Assembly: GCF_007097145.1 (NCBI RefSeq)
Contig: NZ_VJVZ01000017.1
Span: forward strand, 1-58,578
Direction of reading: 5' to 3'
DNA: 58,578 nt
From: Flavobacterium zepuense
GTDB lineage: Bacteria; Bacteroidota; Bacteroidia; Flavobacteriales; Flavobacteriaceae
Positions within the stretch are counted from its first letter, which is position 1; each line of letters starts with the position of its first letter. The position numbers were made by a program, and so were the translations under genes. Shown here piece after piece: positions 18,213 to 27,500 of this stretch. The notes beneath the pieces were generated by a model. That model worked only from the letters and a program-made list of their open reading frames with translations. It was not told the origin of the DNA and made no database searches.

Positions 18213-18452
18213 TTACGCGATGTTAACCACCGTTTCAATAGCAGGAGCATACTTTTTAATAGTAGTCTCTACACCGGCTTTAAGCGTCATTTGGTTAACG
18301 CTGCAGCCCACGCAGGCACCTTCAAGGCGCACACGCACGTGCTTATCATCTTCAATGTCTATCAGTGATATGTTACCTCCATCAGATTCTAAAAACGGAC
18401 GAATCTCATCAAGGGCTCTCTCTACACTGCTTCTAATTTCTTCTGTTGTCAT
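18213..18452 (-). CDS. NifU-family Fe-S scaffold protein (C-terminal domain type)
   Basis: A 79-residue protein equal to the NifU C-terminal/Nfu domain. The cluster-binding CxxC is in ACVGCSVNQMTLKAGVE, preceded by an acidic DGGNISL segment. It acts as a cytoplasmic Fe-S carrier or scaffold. It begins 2 bp after the Mrp stop, so the two are an operon. Confidence 0.94.
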   Translation of the reverse strand: MTTEEIRSSVERALDEIRPFLESDGGNISLIDIEDDKHVRVRLEGACVGCSVNQMTLKAGVETTIKKYAPAIETVVNIA

Positions 18453-18454
18453 TT

Positions 18455-19585
18455 TTATTTCTTTTTAACTGCTGAGCAGCCGGCCATAGTGGTTATTTTA
18501 ATTGCTTCGGTAGCAGGGAGGTTATCATTCCTGTCTACCGTTTCCTGCACAACGTTACGCGCAAGCTCTTCAAAAGCAGCTTCAAGCGGTGTTGCAGTTT
18601 GCAGGGCAGCAGGGCGGCCATAATCTCCTGCTTCGCGTATGCTTTGTACGAGTGGTATTTCGCCAAGGAAAGGCACATCTAAGTCCTCAGCAAGGTTTCT
18701 TGCGCCTTCTTTACCAAAGATATAGTATTTATTGTCAGGAAGCTCCTCTGGTGTAAAATAAGCCATATTCTCTATAATACCCAATACAGGCACATTAATG
18801 CTTTCCTGGCGGAACATAGCCACACCCTTTTTAGCATCGGCAAGGGCCACAGCCTGTGGTGTACTAACAATAACCGCACCGGTTATAGGCAGCGCCTGCA
18901 TTATAGAAAGGTGAATATCTCCGGTTCCCGGTGGTAAGTCTAACAATAAAAAGTCCAACTCACCCCAATCGGCATCAAAGATCATCTGGTTAAGGGCTTT
19001 ACCTGCCATTGGGCCACGCCATATAACGGCCTGTTCCGGACTGGTAAAAAAGCCTATAGAAAGTATCTCTACACCGTAGCTTGAGATGGGTTTCATTTTA
19101 GATTTGCCATCTATAGTAACCGATATTGGTCGCTCGCGCTCTACATCAAACATTATTGGCATCGATGGCCCGTAAATATCGGCATCAAGCACACCCACCT
19201 TAAAGCCCATTTTAGCTAAAGTAACGGCAAGGTTTGCTGTAATGGTAGATTTACCTACACCGCCTTTACCCGATGATACCGCAATAATATTGCTGATACC
19301 CGGTATGGCTTTACCTTTAATTTCAGGTTTCTCAGGAGCTTCAACCTTTACATTTACTTTTACTTTAGCATCAGGCGACACTAACTCCTGTATTGTTTTT
19401 ATAATATCTGCTTCGGCGCGCTTGCGTATGTGCATTGCCGGTGTTTGCATAACCAGCTCTACAACCACCTCATCGCCAAAGGTAAGTACATTGCGTATAG
19501 CCTCACTCTCTACCATATTTTTGCCTTCGCCGGCAAGTGTAATGGTTTCAAGGGCTTTTAATATTTCTTTTCTATCTAATTTCAT
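18455..19585 (-). CDS. Mrp/NBP35-type Fe-S carrier P-loop ATPase
   Basis: A 376-residue protein with an N-terminal MIP18-like domain (about 1-85) and a deviant Walker A GKGGVGKST at 106-114, then GVLDADIYGPSMP and DLPPGTGD. It is expected to bind and transfer Fe-S clusters in the cytoplasm. The CxxC cluster motif of well-studied Mrp/NBP35 proteins is absent where expected (after ENMAYF); the only late Cys is in the tail MAGCSAVKKK. A promoter-like TATCTTTG precedes it. It is co-transcribed with the NifU gene. Confidence 0.92.
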   Translation of the reverse strand: MKLDRKEILKALETITLAGEGKNMVESEAIRNVLTFGDEVVVELVMQTPAMHIRKRAEADIIKTIQELVSPDAKVKVNVKVEAPEKPEIKGKAIPGISNIIAVSSGKGGVGKSTITANLAVTLAKMGFKVGVLDADIYGPSMPIMFDVERERPISVTIDGKSKMKPISSYGVEILSIGFFTSPEQAVIWRGPMAGKALNQMIFDADWGELDFLLLDLPPGTGDIHLSIMQALPITGAVIVSTPQAVALADAKKGVAMFRQESINVPVLGIIENMAYFTPEELPDNKYYIFGKEGARNLAEDLDVPFLGEIPLVQSIREAGDYGRPAALQTATPLEAAFEELARNVVQETVDRNDNLPATEAIKITTMAGCSAVKKK

Positions 19586-19632
19586 GGTATAGTAATCGCT
19601 AACAGCCTCTTATATAGACTTATTTTAAATTG

Positions 19633-19640
19633 CAAAGATA
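19633..19640 (-). promoter_or_regulatory. Putative -7 element for the mrp-nifU operon
   Basis: On the minus strand this reads TATCTTTG, a perfect TAnnTTTG, 47 bp before the start codon. A TTG lies 16 bp further upstream, slightly close for a -33 element. Confidence 0.6.
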
Positions 19641-19706
19641 GTATGAAAAGTTTATACAATAAAGTTAATTCAGTGTTCTTTTGCGGTGATGTAGCATTCT
19701 GTTTGA

Positions 19707-19920
19707 CCTCACCCCCAACCCCTCTCCAAAGGAAGGAGAGACGAGAACCTGAACAGTTTAGTTATCTTATAAAACCCCAATGGATAGTCCTCACCCCCAA
19801 CCCCTCTCCAAAGGAGAGGGGAGCCGAGAACGGAAATCGTTACGTAGTATTTTGATAAACAAGAAGAATAGTTGAGTGAAGCTTGCCCCCCTCTCCTTTA
19901 GAGAGGGGTTGGGGGTGAGG
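19707..19920. repeat. Three copies of an intergenic C-rich repeat, one inverted
   Basis: Copies at 19707-19740 and 19789-19822 begin CCTCACCCCCAACCCCTC on the plus strand. A third, inverted copy lies at 19887-19920. Copies 2 and 3 each contain a short internal GAGAGGGG/CCCCTCTC palindrome. They fill most of the 349-bp gap between the alkyltransferase-like and mrp genes. No credible gene is seen there. Confidence 0.88.
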
Positions 19921-19934
19921 ACAAATCCAACAAT

Positions 19935-20273
19935 CTAAAAATCTAATTCTTTAGCGGGATCCCAAAAACAGGTTTCAAATTTTACGATCTTGTTGTCTTT
20001 TATTTTAATGCCTTCGCTTTCCAGAAGCTGCTGCATAAGGTTGGTGCCTTCAAAATGATGCTTGCCGGTTAGCAGCCCCACCCTGTTTACTACGCGGTGT
20101 GCGGGTACATCGTCATGGCCGTGGGCGGCATTCATAGCCCAGCCCACCATTCGTGCCGACCTGGCTGCCCCTAAAAACTTTGCTATTGCCCCGTATGACG
20201 TTACCCTGCCGTAAGGTATTAGCCTCACAACATCGTACACCTTATCAAAAAAAGATTCTTCGGCTTTAGCCAT
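19935..20273 (-). CDS. Alkyltransferase-like protein (ATL, MGMT family without catalytic Cys)
   Basis: The 112 residues correspond to the C-terminal DNA-binding half of O6-alkylguanine-DNA alkyltransferase (IPYGRVTSYGAIAKFLG...GWAMNAAHG). The active-site PCHRV motif is PAHRV here, so methyl transfer is not possible. ATL proteins bind O6-alkylguanine and direct it to nucleotide excision repair. The gene begins 10 bp after the LysE-family gene stop. Confidence 0.93.
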   Translation of the reverse strand: MAKAEESFFDKVYDVVRLIPYGRVTSYGAIAKFLGAARSARMVGWAMNAAHGHDDVPAHRVVNRVGLLTGKHHFEGTNLMQQLLESEGIKIKDNKIVKFETCFWDPAKELDF

Positions 20274-20283
20274 AAGGTTGCTT

Positions 20284-20919
20284 TTAGTGGTTACGCAATA
20301 TTTTTATGATGGTAATTATAGCAATAAGCCCTGTGATTGAGCCTATAAAGTAGTTGACATTTTTAAGAAAGAAATTGGTTTTATGCTCAAACCTTTTAAA
20401 GAAAACAATGTAAAGATAAAACACCGAAAATGAACCTATTATTGCCCCTATTACAAAGAGGAATATAAACAGGTTATTGAAAAAAAAGTAGCCCGCGCGC
20501 ATAAACGAAATACTTATAAACACATAAAACGGGATAGGGAAAAAATTTAATGCCGATAGCATGGTACCTAAAAAGTAGTTGCCTGTTGTACTCCTAACGT
20601 GCACCTCCTCCGGATTACATTTATCTTTTTTCTTTTTAGAAAGGAATAAAAAATAAATGGTAAGCAGTGAAAATATCACAGCCCCGACTTCCTGCAGCAT
20701 AGATACAATTTCCGGGCTGCGATTTATAAGCTTTGCAAAAGTTACCGATATAAATGCCTGAAAAAACACGATAGTTGCCGCGCCAAGCGCAAAGAAAATC
20801 GCGTTGCGCCTGCCTTCCTTAAGGCTTATTTTAGCAGCCGTCATATTAAGCAGTCCCGGTAAGAGGGTTGCCACGAACGAAATACCAAAACCCACCACCA
20901 GCGGAAGGATTATCTCCAT
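20284..20919 (-). CDS. LysE-family transporter
   Basis: A 211-residue inner membrane protein with about six hydrophobic segments and the LysE/RhtB-like N-terminal pattern (GFGISFVATLLPGLLNMTAAK...EGRRNAIFFALGA). Family members export amino acids or related small solutes. The substrate cannot be read from sequence. It is packed between trmB (1-bp gap) and the ATL gene (10-bp gap), so the three probably share a transcript. Confidence 0.85.
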   Translation of the reverse strand: MEIILPLVVGFGISFVATLLPGLLNMTAAKISLKEGRRNAIFFALGAATIVFFQAFISVTFAKLINRSPEIVSMLQEVGAVIFSLLTIYFLFLSKKKKDKCNPEEVHVRSTTGNYFLGTMLSALNFFPIPFYVFISISFMRAGYFFFNNLFIFLFVIGAIIGSFSVFYLYIVFFKRFEHKTNFFLKNVNYFIGSITGLIAIITIIKILRNH

Positions 20920-20920
20920 A

Positions 20921-21595
20921 CTATTTTATTTTAAACTTGATGTAGGTAATAGCCTTGTTTTGCTCCAGGTATTGTTGCTCATAAAATGTTTGTATGGCAG
21001 TAACCACCTCCGGCGAGCCCTCGTTACGGTACACATTATGGTTAGCATAAATAACCTCGTGGCCTTCGCCATGCAGTAACCCCAGGGTATAACCGTGCAT
21101 AAACTCACTATCGGTTTTAAGGTTTACCACGCCATTAGGGCCAAGTATCTTTTTATAACGCTGCAAAAACTCACTATTAGTAAGTCTGTGCTTGGTACGC
21201 TTGTATTTTATTTGCGGGTCAGGAAAGGTTATCCAAATCTCAGCAACTTCGCCTTCTTCAAAAAAATGCTCTAACAGCTCAATCTGCGTACGTAAGAAAC
21301 CCACATTGTGCAGCCCCTGCTCTACTGCGGTCTTGGCACCACGCCAAAAACGGGCACCTTTAATATCTATACCTAAAAAATTATTTTCAGGGTAGCGCGC
21401 CGCAAGCCCAACCGAATATTCGCCTTTGCCACAGCCCAGTTCTAACACTATTGGGTTATCGTTCTTAAAAAAATCACTGTTCCATTTGCCCTTTAGTGCA
21501 AAATCGCCTGCAACGGCTTCTTCCCTTGTTGGTTGTAAAACATTGCCAAAAGTTTCGTTTTCCCTAAAGCGTTTTAATTTATTCTTGCTTCCCAC
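20921..21595 (-). CDS. trmB: tRNA (guanine-N7-)-methyltransferase
   Basis: TrmB methylates G46 of tRNA using S-adenosylmethionine. The SAM motif is LELGCGKGEYSVGLA, followed by GIDIKGARFWRG and the catalytic-region ITFPDPQIKYKRTKHRLTN. The frame could start at ATG 21661, but the extra 22 residues are hydrophobic and unlike the family. GTG at 21595 gives (M)GSKNKLKRFRENETF, the usual flavobacterial N-terminus, and a 224-residue protein of normal length. Confidence 0.93.
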   Translation of the reverse strand: MGSKNKLKRFRENETFGNVLQPTREEAVAGDFALKGKWNSDFFKNDNPIVLELGCGKGEYSVGLAARYPENNFLGIDIKGARFWRGAKTAVEQGLHNVGFLRTQIELLEHFFEEGEVAEIWITFPDPQIKYKRTKHRLTNSEFLQRYKKILGPNGVVNLKTDSEFMHGYTLGLLHGEGHEVIYANHNVYRNEGSPEVVTAIQTFYEQQYLEQNKAITYIKFKIK

Positions 21596-21690
21596 TACTA
21601 AATTTAAATTTTTGGTAAAATTAGCGAAATATATACCAATCAAAATAATTTTAGATTGCACTTATTAAATAGTTATCAAAAAAAACCTCA

Positions 21691-22752
21691 GTGCAGCCTA
21701 AAAAAAGAATCCTTGTAGCCCCACTTAACCGCGGGCTGGGCCATGCTACCCGATGCATACCCATAATAGAAGCACTGGAAAATCATGGTTTTGAACCGAT
21801 TATAGCCTCCGACGGTGTAGCCCTTGCCCTTTTAAAGAAGGAATTTCCGCTGCTTATGGCGCTGGAGTTACCTCCCTGCCACCTGACCTATACCGGAAAC
21901 GGCACTTTTTTTAAATTAAAGACATTTTTCAGGGCCCCTAAAATGTTTAGCGCCATACACCACGAAGGTAAAATTGTAGAAGAGCTTGTTAAACAACACA
22001 ATATAGACGGCATTATAAGCGATAACCGCCCGGGGGCTTACAGCCGCAGGGTTGCCAGCGTGGTTATAACGCACGAGTTGAATTCGGCATCAGAGAATGG
22101 GTCGCAATTGCCTGCACAAATACACAGACTGTTTTTAAAACGTTACCGCGAATGCTGGATTCCCGATGTAAAATCGTCGCCCAACCTTTCGGGCAAATTG
22201 GGTCACAGCGAAGAAAGCACACTGAACCTTAAATACATTGGCCCTATTAGCCGGTTGCACAAAAAGATTACCGATAAGAAATATGATTTGATGGTACTGC
22301 TATCGGGCCCTGAGCCGCAGCGCACCCTATTGCAGGAAAAGCTTATTAAGGAGCTTAAAAACTACACCGGCACTGTGATTTTCATAAAAGGGATTGTAGA
22401 AGGTGTAGAAACTGCCACCCAAAAAGACAACATTACTTTTTATAATTTTATGACTACCGATAACCTTGAATTGGCACTTAACGAAAGTGAAACAATACTG
22501 TGCAGGCCGGGGTATTCTAACATTATGGATTTGGCAAAAATGGGTAAAAAGGCATTTTTTATCCCTACACCCGGTCAGGAAGAGCAGGAATACCTGGCCA
22601 AGAAGCTTAAAAAATCGGGCGTAGCACCGTATGCCACACAGGCTAAGTTTAAGCTGGCCGACCTGCAAAAAACGGAAATGTATAAGGGGCTGAAAGAAAT
22701 TAACGGCGCCGCTAAATGGAAGGACCTATTTAGTCTTTTCGAGGGTAAATGA
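21691..22752 (+). CDS. Glycosyltransferase, GT-B fold (MurG-like)
   Basis: A 353-residue protein starting with GTG (the context gives MQPKKRILVAPLNRGLGHATRCIPII). The N-terminal GxGH(A)TR motif and the C-terminal region with LCRPGYSNIMDLAKMGKKAFFIPTPGQEEQEYLA are typical of MurG/GT28-like transferases that use nucleotide sugars. The acceptor is unknown. Its last 27 bp overlap the 3' end of the convergent histidine kinase gene. Confidence 0.82.
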   Translation: MQPKKRILVAPLNRGLGHATRCIPIIEALENHGFEPIIASDGVALALLKKEFPLLMALELPPCHLTYTGNGTFFKLKTFFRAPKMFSAIHHEGKIVEELVKQHNIDGIISDNRPGAYSRRVASVVITHELNSASENGSQLPAQIHRLFLKRYRECWIPDVKSSPNLSGKLGHSEESTLNLKYIGPISRLHKKITDKKYDLMVLLSGPEPQRTLLQEKLIKELKNYTGTVIFIKGIVEGVETATQKDNITFYNFMTTDNLELALNESETILCRPGYSNIMDLAKMGKKAFFIPTPGQEEQEYLAKKLKKSGVAPYATQAKFKLADLQKTEMYKGLKEINGAAKWKDLFSLFEGK

Positions 22753-23766
22753 AAACTCTGAGCCTTTGCCAAAGGTACTTTCTACATACATTTTTTCGTC
22801 GTGCGCCTCAATAATGTGCTTAACAATGCTAAGCCCAAGCCCGGAGCCGCCTTCGGTACGTGCACCGCTTTTGTCTACGCGGTAAAAACGCTCAAACAGG
22901 CGCGGTATGTGCTTTTGCTCAATACCTTCACCATTGTCTTTTACGCGGACGATGATCTTATTATTCACAAGGTCTTCAATAGCTACCTCTGTAGTACCAT
23001 TTTCTTTACCATATTTAATAGAGTTAACCACTAAGTTGGTAACCACCTGCTGTACTTTTTCTTTATCGCCGTACACTATTATGGGTTTGATATATTTCAT
23101 ATCAAACATAAGGATGATGTTCTTTTTATCGGCTTTCATCTCCAGCAGGTCGAAAACACTTTGTACTACTTCAACTATATTAAAGGCAGTAAAGGAAAGG
23201 TTAAGGTCGCCCACCTCCATCTTAGTGATCATATCCAGGTCCTGAACAATGTAAATAAGGCGCTCTACACCTTTTTCGGCACGTTGCAGGTACTTTTTGC
23301 GCAATACCTTATCATTAATTGCACCATCTAAAAGTGTAAGGATATACCCTTGTACGGTAAACAAAGGTGTTTTAAGCTCGTGTGATACATTGCCTAAAAA
23401 TTCCCTGCGGTACTCCTCACGTATCTTTAAGGTTTCGATCTCAATTTTCTTGTCGCGGGCAAATTTTTCCAGTTCGCGCGTAAGCGTAGCCATATCGGTA
23501 GTGATAGACTTGTTCCTGAACGTACTGGACTCTAAAAGTGAAATATCATCGTATATTTTTTTTACCCTGCGGTAAATAAAACGCTCTACCCTGTATTGCA
23601 ATACCACGAACGAGAAAAAGAAAAGCACTATAAAAACAAATACAATGGCGCGCCAGTCTATAGGGTATAAAAAAGCTAACCCCGCTAAAAGCGAGGTAGT
23701 AAATAATGTAATATATAACGCTGATTTTACAGCGAATTTATACGATTTCTTTAGTTTTAAGGTCAC
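22726..23766 (-). CDS. PhoR-like sensor histidine kinase
   Basis: A 346-residue membrane kinase with two close hydrophobic segments (about 14-34 and 39-57), a linker, a HisKA domain with phosphoacceptor His129 in FLGNVSHELKTPL, and an HATPase_c domain with N, G1 (VKDNGEGIEQKH), F (FERFYRVD) and G2 (GGSGLGLSIVKHI) boxes. No large periplasmic sensor domain is present, consistent with phosphate-type sensors that act through other membrane proteins. The start overlaps the response regulator stop (ATGA). Confidence 0.9.
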   Translation of the reverse strand: MTLKLKKSYKFAVKSALYITLFTTSLLAGLAFLYPIDWRAIVFVFIVLFFFSFVVLQYRVERFIYRRVKKIYDDISLLESSTFRNKSITTDMATLTRELEKFARDKKIEIETLKIREEYRREFLGNVSHELKTPLFTVQGYILTLLDGAINDKVLRKKYLQRAEKGVERLIYIVQDLDMITKMEVGDLNLSFTAFNIVEVVQSVFDLLEMKADKKNIILMFDMKYIKPIIVYGDKEKVQQVVTNLVVNSIKYGKENGTTEVAIEDLVNNKIIVRVKDNGEGIEQKHIPRLFERFYRVDKSGARTEGGSGLGLSIVKHIIEAHDEKMYVESTFGKGSEFSFTLEKTK

Positions 23767-24449
23767 GCAATTTCGAGCTTATAGCCCACTCCTTTAATGG
23801 TTTTAAATATTTCGTCGCCTATTTTTTCGCGAAGTTTACGAATGTGTACATCTATAGTACGCCCCCCCACAACAACCTCGTTACCCCATACTTTATCAAG
23901 TATCTCCTCGCGTTTAAACACTTTACCGGGTTTAGATGCAAGTAAGTAAAAAAGCTCGAATTCTTTACGCGGAAGTACAATTTCTCTGTCTTCCATTATA
24001 ATTTTGTACTCTTCGCGGTTAATTTCTATACCGCCTACCCTTAAAACATCTTCTTTGTTTTCGTCTTCTTTAAGCCTTCGCAATAAAGCTTTTACCTTGC
24101 TAACAAGTAATTTTGGTTTAATGGGTTTTGCAATGTAATCATCGGCACCGGCATCAAAGCCTGCTACCTGAGAGTAGTCTTCGCTGCGTGCGGTTAAAAA
24201 GGTAATAATCACGTTGCTTAGCTCGGGTACCTTCCTTATGTTCTCTACTGCTTCCATGCCATCCATTTCGGGCATCATAACATCGATAATAATAAGGTGT
24301 GGCAGCTCCTTTTTAGCTTTTGCAACAGCCTCTTTGCCATTAACTGCTGTTACTACCTGGTAACCTTCCTGGGTTAAATTATAGCCTACAATCTCTAAGA
24401 TATCCTGCTCATCATCAACCAGTAAGATCTTAATATCCTTTTTCTTCAT
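23763..24449 (-). CDS. PhoB-like (OmpR family) response regulator
   Basis: A 228-residue protein with a receiver domain (acidic DDE at 12-14, Asp56 in IIIDVMMPEMDG, Lys in AKPIKPK) and a C-terminal winged helix (about 130-228) with the recognition region VGGRTIDVHIRKLREKIG. With the downstream kinase it forms a PhoB/PhoR-type pair. It is divergent from a TonB-dependent receptor, and the 182-bp spacer carries phased TTAAC-like repeats, so control of that transport locus is plausible. Confidence 0.93.
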   Translation of the reverse strand: MKKKDIKILLVDDEQDILEIVGYNLTQEGYQVVTAVNGKEAVAKAKKELPHLIIIDVMMPEMDGMEAVENIRKVPELSNVIITFLTARSEDYSQVAGFDAGADDYIAKPIKPKLLVSKVKALLRRLKEDENKEDVLRVGGIEINREEYKIIMEDREIVLPRKEFELFYLLASKPGKVFKREEILDKVWGNEVVVGGRTIDVHIRKLREKIGDEIFKTIKGVGYKLEIA

Positions 24450-24511
24450 AACGACACTATGTGTATGTTTTGTGGCGGTAAAGGTAAAGATAATACAAAA
24501 CCTTCAAACGT

Positions 24512-24596
24512 GTTAACAGTAATTTAATCTGTTAACAATTTAGTAATAAATAACAAATGTAGACATAACTATTATGTAACATAGCATTTAAAGAGT
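24512..24596 (+). promoter_or_regulatory. Putative response-regulator binding repeats upstream of the TonB receptor
   Basis: Distal set: GTTAACAG (24512), ATTTAATC (24522) and GTTAACAA (24531), phased by 9-10 bp. Proximal set: CATAACTATTA (24564), TGTAACATAGC (24575) and ATTTAAAGAGT (24586), phased by 11 bp. A near-consensus -7 element TTACTTTG is at 24602-24609. Helical phasing and TTAACA-type half-sites suit an OmpR/PhoB-family activator. The assignment to the neighbouring regulator is inferred. Confidence 0.45.
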
Positions 24597-24631
24597 GGCG
24601 GTTACTTTGCAGCAAAATTATAACACACGAA

Positions 24632-27409
24632 ATGAAACTTAAATTCTTAGTAATTACACTGTTTACCCTTGCAATAGGCTTTGCACAAAATAAGGGTACA
24701 GTAACCGGTACCATTACCGACAAAGACATGAACAACGAGACGTTGCCATTTGCCAGTGTAGCCATTAAAGGAACCAACACTGCAACGAATGCCGATGAGA
24801 ACGGAGTATACACTTTAAGCGTACCCGAAGGAACACACACGCTTGTTTTTGCATTTTTAGGTTATGAAACGATAGAAGTGCCTTTAAGCATTAAAGCAGG
24901 TGAAACAAAAACAATAAACCAAATATTAAAATCTACCAGCGTACAGCTGCAGGATGTAGTGATAGAAAAAACAGTAAGTCGCCAAAAAGAAAGCGCCCTG
25001 TTACTGGAGCAGCAAAATGCGGTAGAGATAAAACAGAACATTGGTGCACAGGAACTATCCCGTAAAGGTGTTACCGATGTGGCCGGAGCCGTGGCTAAAA
25101 CCAGCGGTGTAACAAAACAGGAAGGCAGTGGTAATATTTATGTACGTGGCCTTGGCGACCGTTACAACTCTACTACCATGAACGGCCTGCCTATACCTTC
25201 TAACAACGTTGATAAGAAAAACATTGCCCTTGATATATTTCCTACGCAAATTGTAGAATATGTATCTATAGATAAAGTATACCAAAGCAGGATGTATGGC
25301 GATTATGCCGGTGGTAACGTAGATATTGTATCTAAAGATTATAAAGGAAATGGCTTTTTAAGGATAGATATAGGATCTTCGGTTAACACCAATGCAGTTA
25401 AAGAAGACAACTTTAGGTTATCAAGCGCACCGGGTGCTTTTGGTTTTACAAACATTAACAAACCGGCTAACCCACTTACATCATACAACTACCAAAGCCT
25501 TAATTTAGATAAAAAAGCTCCTTATGCAGGCTCTATAGCGGTATCGGGTGGCGACAGCTACGATCTTGGCGGTGAAAGCAGGTTAAACTTTTTTGCTACC
25601 GCAGCTTTTGGCAATGAGTATTTATCTATTACAGATGGTAAATCTTACGGTGATATAAACGGCCTTGGTGTAGCCAGCAAGCGTTACGATTCTTACGAAT
25701 CATTTAACTATGGTACCAACACCACAGGTATGGCTAATATTGGCTATAAAATTAATAACAGGAATAAAGTTAGCTTTAACTCTTTATTCATCAACACATC
25801 AAGCAACAGGACCGATGAGTACCGTGGTTATGCGGCTGACTTTGCAGAAGATGGAAATGGTTTTGTAAGAAGGACAAGGTACCAAAAAACCAACCTTTTT
25901 ATCAACCAATTACTTGGTGAGCATAAATTTGGCGAAAGAATGCAACTTAACTGGGGTGTTTCTTACAATATTGTAGACGACGTTATGCCGGACAGGACCC
26001 AGAATAAAATGAAAGAGGCTTTTGATGCACAGGGTAATTCTTTAGGTTACACCATCACATCTATATCTGCTGCAGATAACCACCGTTATTTCCAGGACCT
26101 TACAGAGAATGAAGTAGCAGGCCTTGTTAGCCTTGATTACAAATTTAGCAAAGGGGATGACGATGATTATAAAGGTAAGCTTACCGTAGGTTACAACGGC
26201 AGGATGAAAAAACGTGAGCTTGAGGCTATACAATACAACCTAAAAACAGTTAGCAGCCCGGTATCGCACCTTGGCGATATTGTAGACCCTAACAACCTTG
26301 ATTCTTTTTACAATCAGCAAAACTTTAGCAACAACTTTTTTACCATCAGTACGCTTAGAGGAAACTCTCAGGTGCCTATAGCATTAGACCCTCAATATTA
26401 TAATGGTGATCTTGATATCCACGCCGGTTTAGTAAGTGCAGAGTACAAGTTTAACCCTAAACTTACAGCTGTAGTTGGTTTCCGTGCAGAGATGCTAACC
26501 CAAAAAGTTGATTGGGATACCTACCTTAACGGTAAGGGTGATGCTAAACTTGATAAAACAGCAATACTGCCAAACGTTGTGCTTAAATATGCATTGAACG
26601 ACAAGCAAAACCTTCGTTTTGCAGCAAGTAAAACCTATACCCTGCCACAGTTTAAAGAAACGGTTCCGTTTGTATACGAAGAGGTAACACAGGTATACTT
26701 TGGTAACAAAGATCTTTATGAGTCGGATAACTACAACGTAGATATTAAATGGGAGCTATTCCCTAAGGCAGATGAGCTAATATCGTTTACTGCTTTTGGT
26801 AAATACATTAAAAATCCAATGAACGAGGTAATCGTAGCTTCATCTACAAACGACATCTCTTACATCAATACAGGAGATAAAGGAACTGTAATAGGTGGTG
26901 AGGCCGAAGTACGTAAAGTAATATTTAGCACCGGGGAAGAAAACGCAAGAAAACTAACAGCCGGCGCTAACGTATCGTACCTGCACACTACCCAGGACCT
27001 TGATGCTGAAAAAGTACGTAACGAAAACGACCTTGAGGTAGACTTTACACATACTAAAAGTGCATTCTCAGGAGCTTCAGACTGGTTAGTAAATGCCGAC
27101 CTTTCGTACTTATTTGAGTGGAACGAAAAAGCAAGCAACATTAGCACCACTTTAGCTTACAACTATTTTTCTGACAGGATATTCTCTATCGGTACAAGTG
27201 GCCGTGGCGACCTTGTAGACAAAGCAGTAGGTACACTTGATTTTATTGCGAAATCTAAGCTTAACGAAAACCTTGGCCTTAGCTTTACTGCAAGAAACCT
27301 GCTTAACCCTAACATAGAGCGTGTACAGGAAAACACAGGTGGCGATGTAGTGGCACAAAACTATAAAAAAGGTTTATTCTTTGGCCTGAGCCTTAACTAC
27401 CAGTTTTAA
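24632..27409 (+). CDS. TonB-dependent outer membrane receptor with carboxypeptidase-like N-terminal domain
   Basis: The 925-residue protein has a signal peptide (1-18), a CarboxypepD_reg-like domain (about 22-105), a plug domain (about 120-240, with SGNIYVRGLGDRYNSTTMNGLPIPS) and a large beta-barrel ending in the aromatic signature NYQF. It should be an energised importer of an unknown ligand. No SusD-like gene follows. Instead a beta-helix lipoprotein and a sorting-domain-only protein lie downstream, each behind its own terminator. A PhoB/PhoR-like pair lies divergently upstream. Confidence 0.93.
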   Translation: MKLKFLVITLFTLAIGFAQNKGTVTGTITDKDMNNETLPFASVAIKGTNTATNADENGVYTLSVPEGTHTLVFAFLGYETIEVPLSIKAGETKTINQILKSTSVQLQDVVIEKTVSRQKESALLLEQQNAVEIKQNIGAQELSRKGVTDVAGAVAKTSGVTKQEGSGNIYVRGLGDRYNSTTMNGLPIPSNNVDKKNIALDIFPTQIVEYVSIDKVYQSRMYGDYAGGNVDIVSKDYKGNGFLRIDIGSSVNTNAVKEDNFRLSSAPGAFGFTNINKPANPLTSYNYQSLNLDKKAPYAGSIAVSGGDSYDLGGESRLNFFATAAFGNEYLSITDGKSYGDINGLGVASKRYDSYESFNYGTNTTGMANIGYKINNRNKVSFNSLFINTSSNRTDEYRGYAADFAEDGNGFVRRTRYQKTNLFINQLLGEHKFGERMQLNWGVSYNIVDDVMPDRTQNKMKEAFDAQGNSLGYTITSISAADNHRYFQDLTENEVAGLVSLDYKFSKGDDDDYKGKLTVGYNGRMKKRELEAIQYNLKTVSSPVSHLGDIVDPNNLDSFYNQQNFSNNFFTISTLRGNSQVPIALDPQYYNGDLDIHAGLVSAEYKFNPKLTAVVGFRAEMLTQKVDWDTYLNGKGDAKLDKTAILPNVVLKYALNDKQNLRFAASKTYTLPQFKETVPFVYEEVTQVYFGNKDLYESDNYNVDIKWELFPKADELISFTAFGKYIKNPMNEVIVASSTNDISYINTGDKGTVIGGEAEVRKVIFSTGEENARKLTAGANVSYLHTTQDLDAEKVRNENDLEVDFTHTKSAFSGASDWLVNADLSYLFEWNEKASNISTTLAYNYFSDRIFSIGTSGRGDLVDKAVGTLDFIAKSKLNENLGLSFTARNLLNPNIERVQENTGGDVVAQNYKKGLFFGLSLNYQF

Positions 27410-27428
27410 AAACACGATAAAATACCTT

Positions 27429-27460
27429 AAAGGGCTGCCCAATGGCAGCCTTTTATTATT
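27429..27460 (+). terminator. Terminator after the TonB receptor gene
   Basis: GGCTGCC pairs with GGCAGCC around CAAT, the stem is extended by A-T pairs, and TTTTATTATT follows. Confidence 0.9.
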
Positions 27461-27500
27461 TAGCCCATTTTTGGTAACGTAAACTTTACACACTGTTGCA

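Noticed and set aside
19643..19855. A 70-codon plus-strand frame
   Set aside because: It is made of the C-rich intergenic repeats and shows no protein-like features.
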